From NCBI GenBank assembly GCA_022606425.2, contig JAHDVF020000890.1:86001-150000 (forward strand): DNA of 64,000 nt. Direction: 5' to 3'. Positions 1-10,915 of the stretch are shown one piece after another. The stretch comes from Lepidostoma basale (Eukaryota > Arthropoda > Insecta > Trichoptera > Lepidostomatidae). The notes below the pieces were generated by a model that did not search any database, had not been told where the DNA came from, and saw nothing but the letters and a program-made list of their open reading frames with translations. Made by a program: the position numbers and the translations under genes. Position 1 is the first letter of the stretch, and the number at the start of each line of letters is the position of its first letter.

Positions 1-593
1 TCCCAAAGGCTGCCCAACCCAACTGAATTCTTCGGTTGGCTTCTTTCTCGAAATTGTTTCGTCCTAATTGTATGATTTGGCCAAGATATGGGTATTCTTG
101 TACCACTTCGAGAGCCGACCCATCGACGGTTACTGATCCCGGGATAATATGTTCATTATACATGACTTTCGTCTTGTCCAAATTCATCCCGAGACCCACT
201 CGTCTGGATGCAGTGTTCAGTTTATCTAGCATGCCTTCTAGATGCCCAGCAGATTCCGCCAGAATATCAATGTCATCCGCCAAACGAAGGTGAGATATGT
301 ATTCGCCATTTATGTTGAGGCCACGTTCAGACCAGTCCAAAGTTTTAAATATATCTTCCAAAGCACAAGTGAACAGCTTCGGAGATATCACATCCCCTTG
401 TCTGACTCCCCGCTGCAGCTCAATCGGTTTGGTCTTCTGGTTTTGGATTTGAACGGACATTGTGGCGTTATTATAGAGGCATTTCAACACCTGTACGTAA
501 TTCCAATCAATCTGGTTTCGCTGCAGAGACTCCAGAACAGCCCAGGTCTCGACAGAGTCGAAGGCCTTCTCATAGTCCACAAAGGCAATAAAT
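1..593 (-). mobile_element. LINE reverse transcriptase fragment, family L1a, copy A (runs off left edge)
   Basis: Read on the minus strand from about 593 to the left edge, one frame stays open for about 196 codons. It shows RT motif A (IAFVDYEKAFDSV), a GVRQGDVISPKLF block and the catalytic box as LADDIDIL (usual F/YADD, so one change before ADD), then a GLGMNLDKTKVM block. This is the palm of a non-LTR retrotransposon RT. The 5' side ends at about 593 in unrelated AT-rich DNA, so the copy is 5'-truncated. The lack of stops suggests a fairly young copy. The clade was not decided. Confidence 0.85.
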
Positions 594-664
594 TAATATT
601 GATTATGATAAAGAAATGATTTTACCGAATGGTAAAAGCTCGCATGATTACGAACACAACCCCC

Positions 665-868
665 TCAGAACTTGAACTCTATAAACCTGTAGATGTTTTT
701 TCCTTTATTGGTTTCAATTATATGATCCTTGTTGGTGTTTAAAACAAGGATAAAAACCTGAAAAATGGAGAAGATGGCCAGGGACAGCAGCCAGAGGAGG
801 ACTGCTGTAAACGAGGCCTTATCCCAATCCGGGATGTAAAGTCGATAAGAAGTAGAAGAATATTTCAT
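665..868 (-). other. Small hydrophobic ORF, possible exon or chance
   Basis: A 67-codon minus-strand frame begins MKYSSTSYRLY and has one strongly hydrophobic stretch (AVLLWLLSLAIFSIF) at about residues 21-35. The patch is richer in G+C than its surroundings. It could be a signal-anchor or signal-peptide exon, but the only possible donor, after TTTTTCAG, reads GTTTTT, which is poor, and no clear acceptor precedes it. It does not resemble the known membrane segment of DE-cadherin. Not recognised. Confidence 0.15.
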
Positions 869-1379
869 TAAAACAAGAATTTAAATTATTTGAGATCAAA
901 TACAAAAGTAGATGTGCATGTTAAATCTATCGACAAAAGTGTTCCTTTATCTTGATACGCAAGCAGTGATTATAAAAATTATTGGTTATTTAAATAGAAG
1001 AAAAAACGTAAAAATAACGTAGAACAAAGGGATACTCTAACACGCCATACTACGGAAACAGTAATCAGCGTAACATGTTAACTGCTAGGGGTGGTACAAT
1101 ATTAATTTACCCCCTTTCTCATAATGCAATATATTAATTTAATAAACATCTCACTTGGGAAAATAAAATTACATATTTTTAACGTGGAACAATATATTTA
1201 AGCAACAATTACTATAAACATACATACATAAATAACGTATTTACGTGAATATATCGTGGGGTCGATAATTTAACTAGGTAACTACCATCACTATGCCGTA
1301 ACTAAAAAAAATCCTTTAGGACTCTTCTGAACCCTTCTTTTCACATATTTTTTAAATTGAAACAAAAACAATATTTTAT
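869..1379. other. AT-rich non-coding stretch
   Basis: No open frame, RNA gene or recognisable repeat seen. Confidence 0.5.
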
Positions 1380-2150
1380 GTTATTCTTCCTTTTCTTCTT
1401 CAGCCTATTTCTGTCCACTCCTGGACAAAGGCCTCCTCCATTTGCTTCCACTTTACTCTGTCTTGTGCAGACTGCATCCAGGTTATTCCGACATGTCTGT
1501 TTAGGTCGTCCTCCCACCATTATTGCAGTTGCCCTGCACTTCTCTTTGCCGTCCATGGTCTCCAAGTCAGCAGCCTTTTTGTCAATTTTTCGCTAGAGCT
1601 TCTGGCTACGTGACCTGCCCATTGCCACTTCAGAGTCGCTACCCGATGGATGATGTGAGTGACCTTTGTTTTTTCTCCCACTAAATCGATTATTTTTCCA
1701 AATACATGAGTTTATTTATATTGTCTCTTAGGCTACTAATATAGTGAAGCTATGAGCGGAGCGGCGCGCAAAGCGGTGCTGCTTCGAGCGGAGCGGAAGG
1801 AGCTTATGCTTCACAAACAGCTTCGCTTCACTGTGTGCACTCTCATTTGATTATACGTGGGCAGTTTTGTAGTTAGCTGTGCAACGCTTTGCACACCGCT
1901 TTGCGTGCTGCTCGGTTCATAGCTTCACTGTGTTCGTGGCCTTAGGCTTATTCCTAACATGGCTCTTTGGGTCAATCGTAGTTTCTCTGCACTTCGTTTG
2001 ACAATGTTATAGATTCAAGGCCATAAGCAGCAACTGGAAGAACACACGCTTCATAGACTTTTCTTTTCAGGTGATCGGTATTTTCCGGTTTTAAAAGATG
2101 TAACCCATTTTTCCGAAAGCTGCCCAACTTAATCCAATTCTTCTCAATTT
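1380..2150 (-). mobile_element. LINE C-terminal region, family L1a, copy B, decayed
   Basis: The minus-strand translation, with frame changes and stops, gives RAMLGISLRDNINN, then THIIHRVATLKWQWAGHVAR, then a tail DRVKWKQMEEAFVQEWTEIG ending near 1390. This is the usual C-terminal segment of an insect LINE ORF2. The right end near 2110-2145 matches the left edge of the window (copy A), so both belong to one family truncated at different points. It is interrupted by the 206-bp element at 1735-1940. Confidence 0.75.
1735..1940. mobile_element. MITE with inverted ends and 8-bp target duplication (hAT-like)
   Basis: CTTAGGCT occurs at 1727-1734 and again at 1941-1948, directly flanking 206 bp. 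The ends are inverted repeats of about 45 bp (AGTGAAGCTATGA near the left, TCATAGCTTCACT near the right) and share GCGCGCAAAGCGGTG or its close complement. There is no ORF. An 8-bp duplication fits hAT-type integration, which is an inference. It lies inside LINE copy B. Confidence 0.8.
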
Positions 2151-3415
2151 TTAATTATCTTGTGCTAAATAGAAAATAGCAAAAATAATTTTATAAATCT
2201 TATTTGTTTTTTATATACCCATATAGATAAAAATGTGCTTTTACCAATTTTACCAGAAAGCTAAATTTAATAATATTTCAGAATACATTTTACTGTTACC
2301 TACAATAAATGATTGACGTGATATAAATACTTACCTGGCAATGTAGCTACTTTTTATATATTTAAAAAAAAATTAGATCAAAATGTGTCTAATAATCTGG
2401 CAGAAATTGAAGCAGGTCAACCGCATGCATTGCAAAAAAAATTGTTTGATGTAATCGCAAATGTTTTTATTAAAAACTAGCACCACTAGCGAATGTGTAC
2501 TTTTATAGGTAGATGGGAGTGTAGAGTGTAGCGTGCAACAATAATTTGTATGAAATTTAAATAAAAGTAGATTTTTCGGTTCGTTGCAAATTTGCTACAC
2601 AATGAAATGAAGGACTAATACTAATTAGTTTGGCAACCCTAACCGTCGTGTTTTGACGAAAGCTCACAAATTCGGAAAAAATACAGTCAACATCCCACCC
2701 AAATGAAACGCCCGAGGGCTGTTCGGACCAATTAAAGTCGCACGTTAACCATCGTTAAACTTTCGCAGAGTTGTAAAACTTAGTTTAGTTAGTCCGTGAT
2801 CGGGGAGATGCGAGGCGGTAGGAGCGATCACTAATAGCACATTATGTTATATCACCGTTGAGTAGGTTCGAGTTTTATGGCCCAAGACAGCGCGGCCGGG
2901 CTCACCTCGAGCGCGGTACATCCCTACGCGTTCATCCCTCATAGGGCAGGTCGTAAGTCACGCCATTCTGGGATTAAACAGCCCTGGGAGTGTTAAAATT
3001 ACGTTTTACCTGATTGAGATGTTCTCATATTAAGACTTTAATTAACATGTCTAATTTCTTAGGATTAAGCGCCCTTTTGACACGACGTAGCTCACATAAC
3101 ATTCCCGCGCTCATTTCACTCAGCATTGGATCTAAAAACTTTTCTAAAATGAACGCAAACGTCACCCCCAGAAGTTATACTACACAATCTTGTTATAAAT
3201 TACGAAAACTCACAATTATGTTAATAATATCACGTTTTAAAATGCCAAGAGTATTCATAAACTTAGATTTAAGTTTTTATTGATAAACTTAAGTCATTTA
3301 AAATATAAACTTCAGTCATTTCAAATACGTATCACTATTTTTCCAAATACATGAGTTTATTTTTATTTATCTTGATATATTTTGAAGGCAATATTGTTCC
3401 AACATCGGAAATACT
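2151..3415. other. Unannotated region with a GC-richer block at 2690-3000
   Basis: 2151-2690 is AT-rich with nothing recognisable. 2690-3000 is clearly less AT-rich and appears only once in the window, with no long ORF. It may be conserved non-coding DNA or an old repeat; the sequence alone does not say. Confidence 0.3.
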
Positions 3416-3419
3416 GGAC

Positions 3420-3460
3420 CAGTCTGTCGATGCCAGTTAGCCTGGTGAAACCGGTCGCTG
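3420..3460 (+). ncRNA. Hammerhead-like ribozyme motif, class D
   Basis: CTGTCGA (3424-3430) is followed by stem II GCCAG/CTGGT (3432-3436 with 3442-3446), GAA (3447-3449), palindromic stem III ACCGGT (3450-3455) and C (3456), giving a GUC cleavage triplet. Stem I pairs CAGT (3420-3423) with GCTG (3457-3460). The core differs from CUGANGA at A6 (U here). All class D copies with a readable core share this change, so activity is doubtful. Confidence 0.55.
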
Positions 3461-3499
3461 TCGAAATAAAGATAAAGGTGGAAATAGTAGACATAAAAG

Positions 3500-4434
3500 C
3501 AATAATAGGAAACATAACTTTTTATTATTATTTTTTTAAATGAACTTCCATTTAAAGATTTCAGTAAAATCATTTCTCAATTTAAATAAATGAATATCAT
3601 CTAGTACTTGCATAGAAGAGTTTTCGCATTTTTAAGTAAACAAGTATTGAAAGCCATTAATTTACCAGAGAAAAAGTTTTTTTAGTCTGTACTCTGTAAA
3701 CATTTTCGGGTGAACCCTGTTGGCAAAAATATGCCTAAACTAAAATGAAGATAAAAATTTATAATAACTTTCATCCTGCTGTGTCTCGCTATCTCTTGAA
3801 ACATTTCGAAGGACCCCCCGCGTAATTTATTATGTCCAGAGTCGGACGGGGTGTAAAGGTGAAACACTAATTCGGGTTCAAACAGTTCAGGGTCGAACTT
3901 TAATACAGCGATAGTAAAAATACCCCTTAAATGTAAAGTTAACTTGATTTTCACGATTAATATTAGTGTTTGGATGGCTTAAAAATTATCAAAATAATTA
4001 CAATAAATTATTAAATAATACGCATTATATATTTATTGAAATTTCTAATGATAATAAATACGTGTAAGGATAAACCTGAATAGATATAGTATCAAAAAAG
4101 TGATACAGGGGACAGAAAGTTCGATTTTAGATACTTTGCTCCTCCAAAGCTATTAGTAAGAGTATTGTTTTCTCTCACTTGAATGATTGTTTCTCTCTTA
4201 TACGTGGTACTGGAGTTTCGGAAAACGTTCATGTATCTTTATCATCGCCCTGTGAGATGATACTATTAAACCACGAGTAAATCCGAGAACCGAAATTAAT
4301 CCAAGCCAATCTTTATTTATTTATTGATCATTTACAAAGTACACGGTTTTCACCCCTATCAACTGCGGTAACCCCTTATTGCAACGATATCAAGTTACGT
4401 ATCCGAATTCCGTATAACCGACAGCCTAAATTTA
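3500..4434. other. Intronic or intergenic sequence, no feature seen
   Basis: A 90-codon minus-strand frame at 3682-3954 has no recognised motif and is treated as chance. The remainder is AT-rich. Confidence 0.4.
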
Positions 4435-4640
4435 AGGAAATCCACACTTCTCTCGGCGCAATCTCCGGCAATACGTAGATTAGTTGAGCTTAGACGTTGC
4501 CCTATCACTATTTTCAAGAATCAAGCCTTCACGGTAGTTAGCCCATCAGCTTGGAACCAACTCCCTTCAAATCTTAGGTGAAAATTATCCGGTAGATTCC
4601 ACGTTTAAGCTGAAAACCAATAATTTTCTTCTTTCATATT
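4435..4640 (+). mobile_element. LINE ORF2 extreme C-terminal fragment
   Basis: A plus-strand frame reads RRLVELRRCPITIFKNQAF then TVVSPSAWNQLPSNLR. The pattern of a core ending FxVxxPSAWNQLP is typical of the last part of CR1/Jockey-type LINE ORF2 proteins. Short and decayed. Confidence 0.5.
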
Positions 4641-4717
4641 CAAATTAAAGTTTATAATTATTATTTTCTATCATATCGCGAATATCAAATGTAGCGATCG
4701 TATAAAATTTAAAACAT

Positions 4718-5182
4718 GTTTCTTCTTCTTTCGGTGCCATGTCAGGTCCCCCCAACGTTGGCGATCACTACAGCAAAGGCATCTCTATCCGCGACATTTG
4801 GAACAGGTTCTAAACTCCTGTCCACTCTTTGTTGTTCTGATTACGGAGCATTCTGCGGTATATCCACATCTCGAGCGCTTCCAACCGGTTCATTACAATC
4901 ACTTTCAGAGTCCAGGTTTTGCAGCCATATAGTAGAACAGACCATATATAACATTTCATCATTATTTGTCGGAGTTTCAAGTTAAGATTATCGTTGCGAA
5001 AGAATGTTCTCATTTTATTAAATGCAGCTCGTGCAACTTTTTTTTCAACAACAATTCTGCATTTTATTTCAATGTCCGGGTCAAGCGCTTTAGTGATAAT
5101 GCTGCCAAGGTGTTTAAATTGTTCGACCATTTTAACATTCGCACCATTCAGTTGCAGAGTGGATGAAGAATACCATAGTTAA
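4718..5182 (-). mobile_element. LINE ORF2 C-terminal fragment, family L2a
   Basis: The minus strand encodes QFKHLGSIITKALDPDIEIK, then IWSVLLYGCKTWTLK and NRLEALEMWIYRRML, the standard post-RT region of an insect LINE. A frameshifted tail reads DRDAFAVVIANVGGT followed by a stop. The same tail occurs at 52780-52850 and near 62040, so the family has at least three copies here. Confidence 0.8.
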
Positions 5183-5975
5183 GTCGTTAAAACATGTTTA
5201 AATGCGTCTTAAAAATGATCACATTATAAAACTGCGGTTTAAAAATCAGCAAATTTATTAGGAAGGCAATACAAACGAGTATACAATGAACACATGTAAA
5301 ACGAGAAATAAAAAACGAAATTTAGCTTCACTTTTAAAAAAATTGTTTTATACATATATTATCGTTCCACGAAGCAATTATGTTTATTATATTAATTATT
5401 ATAAATTATTCTGATTACTTGTGGGTATTATTTTTTTTTTTTTCATTAGAGAAGACATTTTAATTATCTCTAATTCATTTGCTTTTTCATACGAGTTTTA
5501 TCATATTGTGTTCGTCGTTGATATTTTTGTATGTTAATGTAATATTATAAAGTTCGCAAAAAAAAATATGCTACGTCTTGGTTTATAAGAAGTTTTCGTC
5601 GTCAATACTATATGGTTATGTCGAGTGTTGTATGTTTATTGAATATAAAAAATAGTGCGTAATTATTTTTATTCTGCAAATATCATATAAAAGAAATAAT
5701 CCTGCTTGAAATATTATGATTATCAATACAATGGCAGGAAAATAATTATGATTATAAAGTGCGAATAACATAAAATAGTTATATATACCATGATAAGTGT
5801 TTTATTGTAGGGCGAATAAAAGAATTGACCTTACATTAACCTGAAACAAATCAGCAATAAGTTTATGAAAGCTCTTTAAACATTTCCCAAGTCGATAATA
5901 CCAACTTCATGCAAACTCGCAAAGAGGAAGGATATTTGTAGAATTAGCATAATTTAATTTTAATATTTTTTTGCT
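5183..5975. other. Very AT-rich sequence
   Basis: No ORF, repeat unit or RNA signal was recognised. Confidence 0.4.
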
Positions 5976-5978
5976 ATT

Positions 5979-6242
5979 AAAAGGCGGGCCACACTGTTTT
6001 AAACAAGCTCTCCACATCGGTCTCCACCGGCGGTTTAAAACTGTGTAGACACTTGTTTGAAACCAAAATTCGTTTGACCTTCAACAAACTTTGTGGACGG
6101 ACGCGCGTTTAAACACGCATTCCACGTGTGGAGAGCTTGTTTACAACAGTGTGTGGACGCTACACCAACCGTGGGCTCCACAGCTCTCCACCAAGGTCAC
6201 CCCTGTGGAGAGTTTTTATCAAACAGTGTGGCACGGCCTTTA
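5979..6242. mobile_element. Inverted-repeat MITE (~262 bp)
   Basis: The ends are imperfect inverted repeats: left GGCGGGCCACACTGTTT, right AAACAGTGTGGCACGGCC. Further internal pairings involve CTCTCCAC/GTGGAGAG blocks, so the whole unit folds back on itself. Flanks read TTAA on the left and TTTA on the right, suggestive of but not proof of a TTAA-type target. No ORF. Confidence 0.7.
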
Positions 6243-6768
6243 GTTCATTTGACGAAGAAACGAATCAGCTAGGTATGTTTTCAATGATATTGAATATTTG
6301 TTTCACATTATAAAATATCGTTACATTGAATATATTACAAAGGGCAAGTAAGATGCCTCCAAGCGTTGTTTTACTATGTATTACTATATGCCCCTGGAAA
6401 CAACACAGTCGGTCAAACATTCCACCACAATGACAAGAAAAGAGGAGAGATGTGAGCCTTTTTAGTGTCATTTCTACATGCCATTGACACGACACTACAT
6501 TTTCAATGATTCTCGCAAATCATAGCGGTGTTCTTGTACCGACCCTTATGTATGGAAGCGAAGCATGGAACTAGCAAAATAGGATAAAAGTAGAATAAAT
6601 GCAGTAAAAATGAGATCTCTTAGACGAATGTGTGGATACTCTATGTATGATAGAGTTTCGAATAAAAATATAAGAAGTGAATGCGGTACGAATGATGGTG
6701 TTATGAACAAAATAATGAAAGAAGCATTAAGATGGTTTAAACACATGGAAAGAATAAATGAAGAAATA

Positions 6769-7682
6769 CATAGGGGTGTTATTTGAAGTTTGCGGGTTTT
6801 ACTCATAGATGTCGCTAGAGATATGTATACATTTCTATGATTTGGCATCTATGTCATATTTTTCTATGGACATTAACCTTCAAAAATACACAAGTTACAT
6901 TCTGCCAAAATAATAGTGTCATAGTTGTTTACCTCAGTGAATATGTCGAGTTTCGTTCCAAGTAAATCGCATTTGCGGCATTCGTTGCTTTTCTTATTTC
7001 ATCAAAAGAAAAAAGCAGTTGAAGCTCATCGGTTGCTGGTAGAAACTTATGGTGAACATGCTCCAGTGATAAGAACATGTGAGACATGGTTTCGTCATGG
7101 TTTCGTCATGGAGATTTCGATTTAACAGACAATGAACATCCTGGTGCAACGAAAAAGTTCGAAGACGAGGAATCGCAGGCGTTATTGGATGAAGACCCAA
7201 CCCAATCGCACCAACAATTGGCCCAAACACTTAATGTGACCCGAGGAGCAATTTACCAACGTTTAAAAACCATGGGAAAGATCCAAAAGTATGTAAAATG
7301 GGTACCACACCAAATGAACGAGAAAAAAATCGAAAATCGAAAAACCATTTGTGAAATGCACTCACACAAGAACACTCTCAAAGCATTGAATTGGGAAATA
7401 TTATCGCACCCGCCGTACTCAGACCTTGCCCCGTCCGACTATCACCTTTTCGCATCGATGGGACACTCACTATTTTGAAAAAGTCGAAAAGTGCCTCGTC
7501 GAATGGTTTGCCTCGAAAGAGAATATTTTTTTTTGGAATGGTATCCATGATTTGCCTCAAAGATGGGCAAAATGTATAGAATCCGATGGTCAATACTTTG
7601 AATAAAAAAAAAATGAGATTCCCTTGAGAATTAAGCGTTTTCTTTATTGAAAAAACCGGCAAACTTCAACTAACACCCCTGG
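6769..7682 (+). mobile_element. Internally deleted mariner element
   Basis: The terminal inverted repeats (AGGGGTGTTATTTGAAGTTTG at the left, CAAACTTCAACTAACACCCC at the right) match except for one base over about 21 bp. A TA sits on each side (6767-6768, 7683-7684), the target duplication expected of Tc1/mariner. At 914 bp it is several hundred bases shorter than an autonomous mariner. It interrupts the RTE fragment, so it is the younger insertion. Confidence 0.92.
6943..7605 (+). pseudogene. Mariner transposase remnant, catalytic core deleted
   Basis: It starts MSSFVPSKSHLRHSLLF and keeps the paired helix-turn-helix DNA-binding region (AHRLLVETYGEHAPVIRTCE, LLDEDPTQSHQQLAQTLNVT, MGKIQKYVKWVPH). 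It then jumps from ENRKTICEM to LKALNWEILSHPPYSDLAPS, losing the first two acidic residues of the D,D34D triad; only the third (APSDYHLF) remains. A duplicated 11-base unit near 7087-7110 and a second shift near 7478 put the tail ending SDGQYF out of frame. It cannot encode an active enzyme. Confidence 0.9.
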
Positions 7683-7948
7683 TAATGGTAAAAAAAAAAG
7701 TATATGTTAACGGTGTAAATGGAACAAGAAATAGAGGAAGACCGAGGAAAACGTGGCACGGTCAAATAAATCAAATATTGAATGTCGGCCATGTGAGGAG
7801 TCAGAGAAATCGACGCGCGTGCATGACACGATGTATGAATGTTGCGGAAGCAAGAGAAATATGTCAGGAAAGAAAAGTGTGGCAGTCCATTTTATCTGCC
7901 TACCCCTTCGGAGAGACGGCATGATGGTTAGTTAGTTAGTTAGTTAGA

Positions 7949-8415
7949 TGATAAAAATGAGGCTCGTTTTATTGAGTGATGAACTGTATATATAGATATT
8001 CGACCTGCTTCACGTTTTACGTAAATACTCTTCTCATCTACTTCTAAAGAACACTTTAAAACTCCCCATTACCAAATCTGGAGTTTCCTAATTTAGCGGA
8101 GCCAAATTGAAAACAAAACGAGCAGACAAAAGGGCAAGAGCCGACACAGGCTTGAAGAGGGAATAAAAAAACACTGAATATTGACATAATTCTGTAGCAG
8201 AACTGAGACAATGCCTTTGCTTATCAAACTGAAAATAGCGGCTTGTAATATAGATGCGTAAGAGTGAAACCTTCAAATTAATCATGATCCGAGTGCGTAA
8301 TTAAATTGAACTTTGACATTCTAGACAAATTATTGGAAAAACATATTTTTCAGATTTTTTTTATTATTATTAATATTTTCATGAATCGCTCTTTACGTCA
8401 TCACAGCATTAGACA
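7949..8415. other. No feature seen
   Basis: AT-rich, no ORF or repeat recognised. Confidence 0.4.
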
Positions 8416-8607
8416 AAAATCGATGTAAAGGGTATTATATCTGGCATAGTGATTCTTGTGACATGTGATAGGTAGCTAATCTATCGCCATTTTATTGTCA
8501 CGTGAATTTCACACCAAACCAAAACAGTGTGACAATCACTCTGCCTTCGGGGAATCCAGAACCTTCGGGGTGGCAGTCTAATATTTACCACTCGGCCACG
8601 AAGGTCG
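8416..8607 (-). mobile_element. tRNA-derived SINE, family S1, copy 1
   Basis: On the minus strand a tRNA-like head carries an A box TGGCCGAGTGG (8588-8598) and a degraded B-box region. The body contains ATGGCGATAG followed by AGCTACCTATCACAT, shared with the copy at 44553-44750. The shared body beyond the tRNA-like head marks a SINE rather than a tRNA gene. Confidence 0.8.
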
Positions 8608-8894
8608 TTTTTAATTAACAGTTATAAATCTTTAGATAATCAAGATATCATGAATAGAAAGAGTGAAAAATGAAGAAGTGTATATAAATATGTGAACGGA
8701 TCGTCAGCTGTTGAATAGCTAAAACAATAAGAAAAACTGCATACTTAGGCCAAATTAATTGCGCATAATATGAGGTTATAAACTCTTACTATTTAAATTT
8801 TCTTTATTATTTATTATTTTCATATATAAGCTGCTTTATTGGTGAAATTAAAAAAAGGGCAGTTTTTATCATATTATGTGTCATATTATGTATG

Positions 8895-9048
8895 TGTTTG
8901 ATGTGTTTTTGGGTAACACCGTGTGATAACTCCTTCTCGACCGACGATGAATGGAATCCATTACCCTGAAGATGGAGACTGCAACGATCTCCGAAACGTC
9001 GGTCGAGAAGGAGCTATCACACGGTGTTACCCAAAAACACATCAAACA
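8895..9048. repeat. Fold-back element with a hammerhead at its apex
   Basis: Two 52-bp arms (8895-8946 and 8997-9048) are inverted copies with one mismatch. The loop between them holds the class F hammerhead core, and the right arm begins inside its stem III/cleavage site. The arrangement recurs in degraded form at 21560-21690 and 45770-45870. Confidence 0.85.
8963..9003 (+). ncRNA. Hammerhead ribozyme, class F, intact core
   Basis: ACC (8963-8965) pairs with GGT (9001-9003) as stem I. CTGAAGA (8966-8972) gives the C3-A9 core. Stem II is GGAGA/TCTCC (8974-8978 with 8988-8992). GAA (8993-8995) precedes palindromic stem III ACGT (8996-8999), and C17 is 9000, so the cleavage triplet is GUC. All invariant type I hammerhead positions are present. 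Stem III is only two base pairs without a loop in the monomer, so cleavage may need a dimer, as proposed for other minimal hammerheads. Confidence 0.75.
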
Positions 9049-9349
9049 TATTGTTGCCAACCGTGAAAATCTACGCATATTATGTACATGTATATCACAA
9101 CAAACATTTATTTTTAACAAATATAAACAAAAGATCTAATTTCAAATTTCGAACAGGATGCAAATTTGGAATCTGCTGTTGGGTGTTTATAGTTTTCAAA
9201 ATATCTGTTAGTCAGATTTTTTCGTAAAATAATTTAAATTGTGTTTATTTTACAACATTTCCTAAAGAAATATAAAATATTGAAAGCTGAATGAATGTGT
9301 CATTAAGAAAAAAGTCACATGACTACGATGATTTGTGTAAATGGAACAA

Positions 9350-9520
9350 ATGAATTTAGGAATAGTGGTTGAAAAATGTGTAATTTGAAGATGGCCTAGG
9401 AAATCGCGGCATGACCAAATAAAACAAATTCAAATTGTGAACATCTTCGGAGTTGAATTTTACGATATCGTAGAAAAAAATTACCAGGTGAATGTCGGGA
9501 TGAAACCGGTAGTACTTTAT
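9350..9520 (+). mobile_element. RTE remnant, strongly decayed
   Basis: A block reading GAAGATGGCCTAGGAAATCG then CATGACCAAATAAAACAAAT resembles the RPRKTWHDQINQ coding segment of the RTE family. No frame is open. Confidence 0.4.
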
Positions 9521-9528
9521 TCATAACT

Positions 9529-10701
9529 ATGTATGTTATGGCCAAAAACCGTAAGCTTTTCTGTGCGTTTGTCGATTTGCAAAAAGCCTATGATCGAGTG
9601 AACAGAGAAAAACTGTGGTCAATCCTGTCCGAATACGGAGTGAGCACAAAACTAATACGGGCGGTTGCTTCTCTCTACGAAGGGAGCACTGCCAGTGTTA
9701 GGGTAAATGGGGACATCACGCCCTGGTTTGATATCACGAAGGGTGTTAAGCAGGGCTGCGTGATGTCCCCTTGGTTGTTCAATCTGTATATGGACAAGTG
9801 TATGAAAGAACTTAAAGGTATAAATGCTGGTGCTAAGATGAGTGATCTGTCTGTAAACTGTCTGCTTTACGCGGACGACGCCGTTCTCGTTGCGGATAGT
9901 GCGGACGAATTACAAGTCTTGGTGTCGAGAATGTATGAGGTATGCAAGTCGAACGATTTAATGATGAATGTCGGAAAGTCAAAGGTGTTAGTTTTTGAAA
10001 GGGAAGAGCAAATGACAGTTTGTAATATAAGTGTAAATGAAGAGAACTTGGAACAGGTGAGCGAATTTGTGTATTTAGGTAGCATGTTCACAGCGGATGG
10101 CCGAACGGACAGTGATATTGAAAGAAGGGTTGGTGCGGGTAACAAAGTGAATGGAGCTTTAAAAGTAGTTATTGGAAACAAGAATTTATCAATGAAAGCG
10201 AAAATGGCCGTTCACAATGGAGTTCTGGTTCCAACCCTTATGTATGGAAGCGAAGCATGGAACTGGCAGAAGAAAGATGAGAGCAGAATAAATGCGGTAG
10301 AGATGAGGTCCCTAAGACGTATGTGCGGTAGAACGATGTACGACAGAATCTCAAATGCTGATATTAGGAAAGAGTGTAGAGCGAAAGAAGGTATTATGAA
10401 CAAAATTATGAAAGGTTCGCTTCGTTGGTTCGGACATATGGAGCGCATGGGTGAAGAAAGAATGGTTAAAAAAGTATACGTTAACAATGTAAATGGAGTA
10501 AGGAGTCGAGGTAGACCGAGGAAAACATGGCATGACCAAATTAATCAAATATTAAAAGTTGGTCATGTCAGAAGCCGGAAGAATCGACGTGCGTGTATGA
10601 CTCGATGTATGAATGTGGAGGAAGCTAGAGAGGTGTGCCAGGATAGAGTAGTGTGGCGGTCCATTCTCTCTGCCTACCCCTGCGGGGAAACGGCGTGATG
10701 G
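9529..10701 (+). mobile_element. RTE-type LINE, RT C-terminal half with open frame
   Basis: This is the longest RTE frame of the window (389 codons to a stop at 10696-10698). It begins inside the RT at motif A (FCAFVDLQKAYDRVNREKLW), with GVKQGCVMSPWLFNLY, the catalytic YADDAVLVAD and the thumb block GKSKVLVFEREE. The conserved tail follows: MYGSEAWNWQKKDESRINAV, RGRPRKTWHDQINQILKVGH, ILSAYPCGETA. The endonuclease and the N-terminal RT are missing, so it is a 5'-truncated insertion. The 3' end continues into (GTT)n rather than (GTTA)n, marking a second subfamily. RT catalytic residues look intact. Confidence 0.95.
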
Positions 10702-10738
10702 TTTTGTTGTTGTTGTTGTTATGTATGTTCTACGATAT

Positions 10739-10915
10739 AAGGCGTGAGATTTAGCTTGTTAGTTAAAAAAATCACAAAGTATATCAGATTATAACTGGTA
10801 GTTCTTCATAACTACCCACTACTAAATAAGGCGTGATAGTTGAAAAATCGCAAGGTGTATGTCAGATTAAGACTGGTTAGTTCTTCATAACTACTTACCA
10901 CGAAATAAGGCGTTA
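10739..10915 (+). repeat. Imperfect tandem repeat, ~80-90 bp unit, two and a part copies
   Basis: AAGGCGT starts near 10739, 10828 and 10907. The units share AGTTCTTCATAACTAC and TCAGATTA blocks. It lies directly downstream of the RTE tail and may be part of its 3' flank. The next ~850 bp hold nothing recognisable. Confidence 0.65.

Larger units (their letters stand above)
6527..7948 (+). mobile_element. RTE-type LINE 3' fragment, split by a mariner insertion
   Basis: The C-terminal region of the window's main RTE family begins near 6527 (GVLVPTLMYGSEAW, decayed) and continues after the mariner as RGRPRKTWHGQINQILNVGH and RRACMTRCMNVAEAREI, ending ILSAYPFGETA at 7921. It then runs into a (GTTA)n tail at 7926-7948. 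With the 914-bp insert removed, the two halves align with the other copies. Confidence 0.9.

Noticed and set aside
3682..3954. Next shg exon (FDPELFEPELVF region)
   Set aside because: No splice sites in the right phase, and no cadherin motif beyond a chance FD.
9867..10487. Long minus-strand ORFs opposite the RTE
   Set aside because: Antisense shadows of the RTE coding frame; the same applies to those at 29201-29704, 51835-52182 and 33825-34339.
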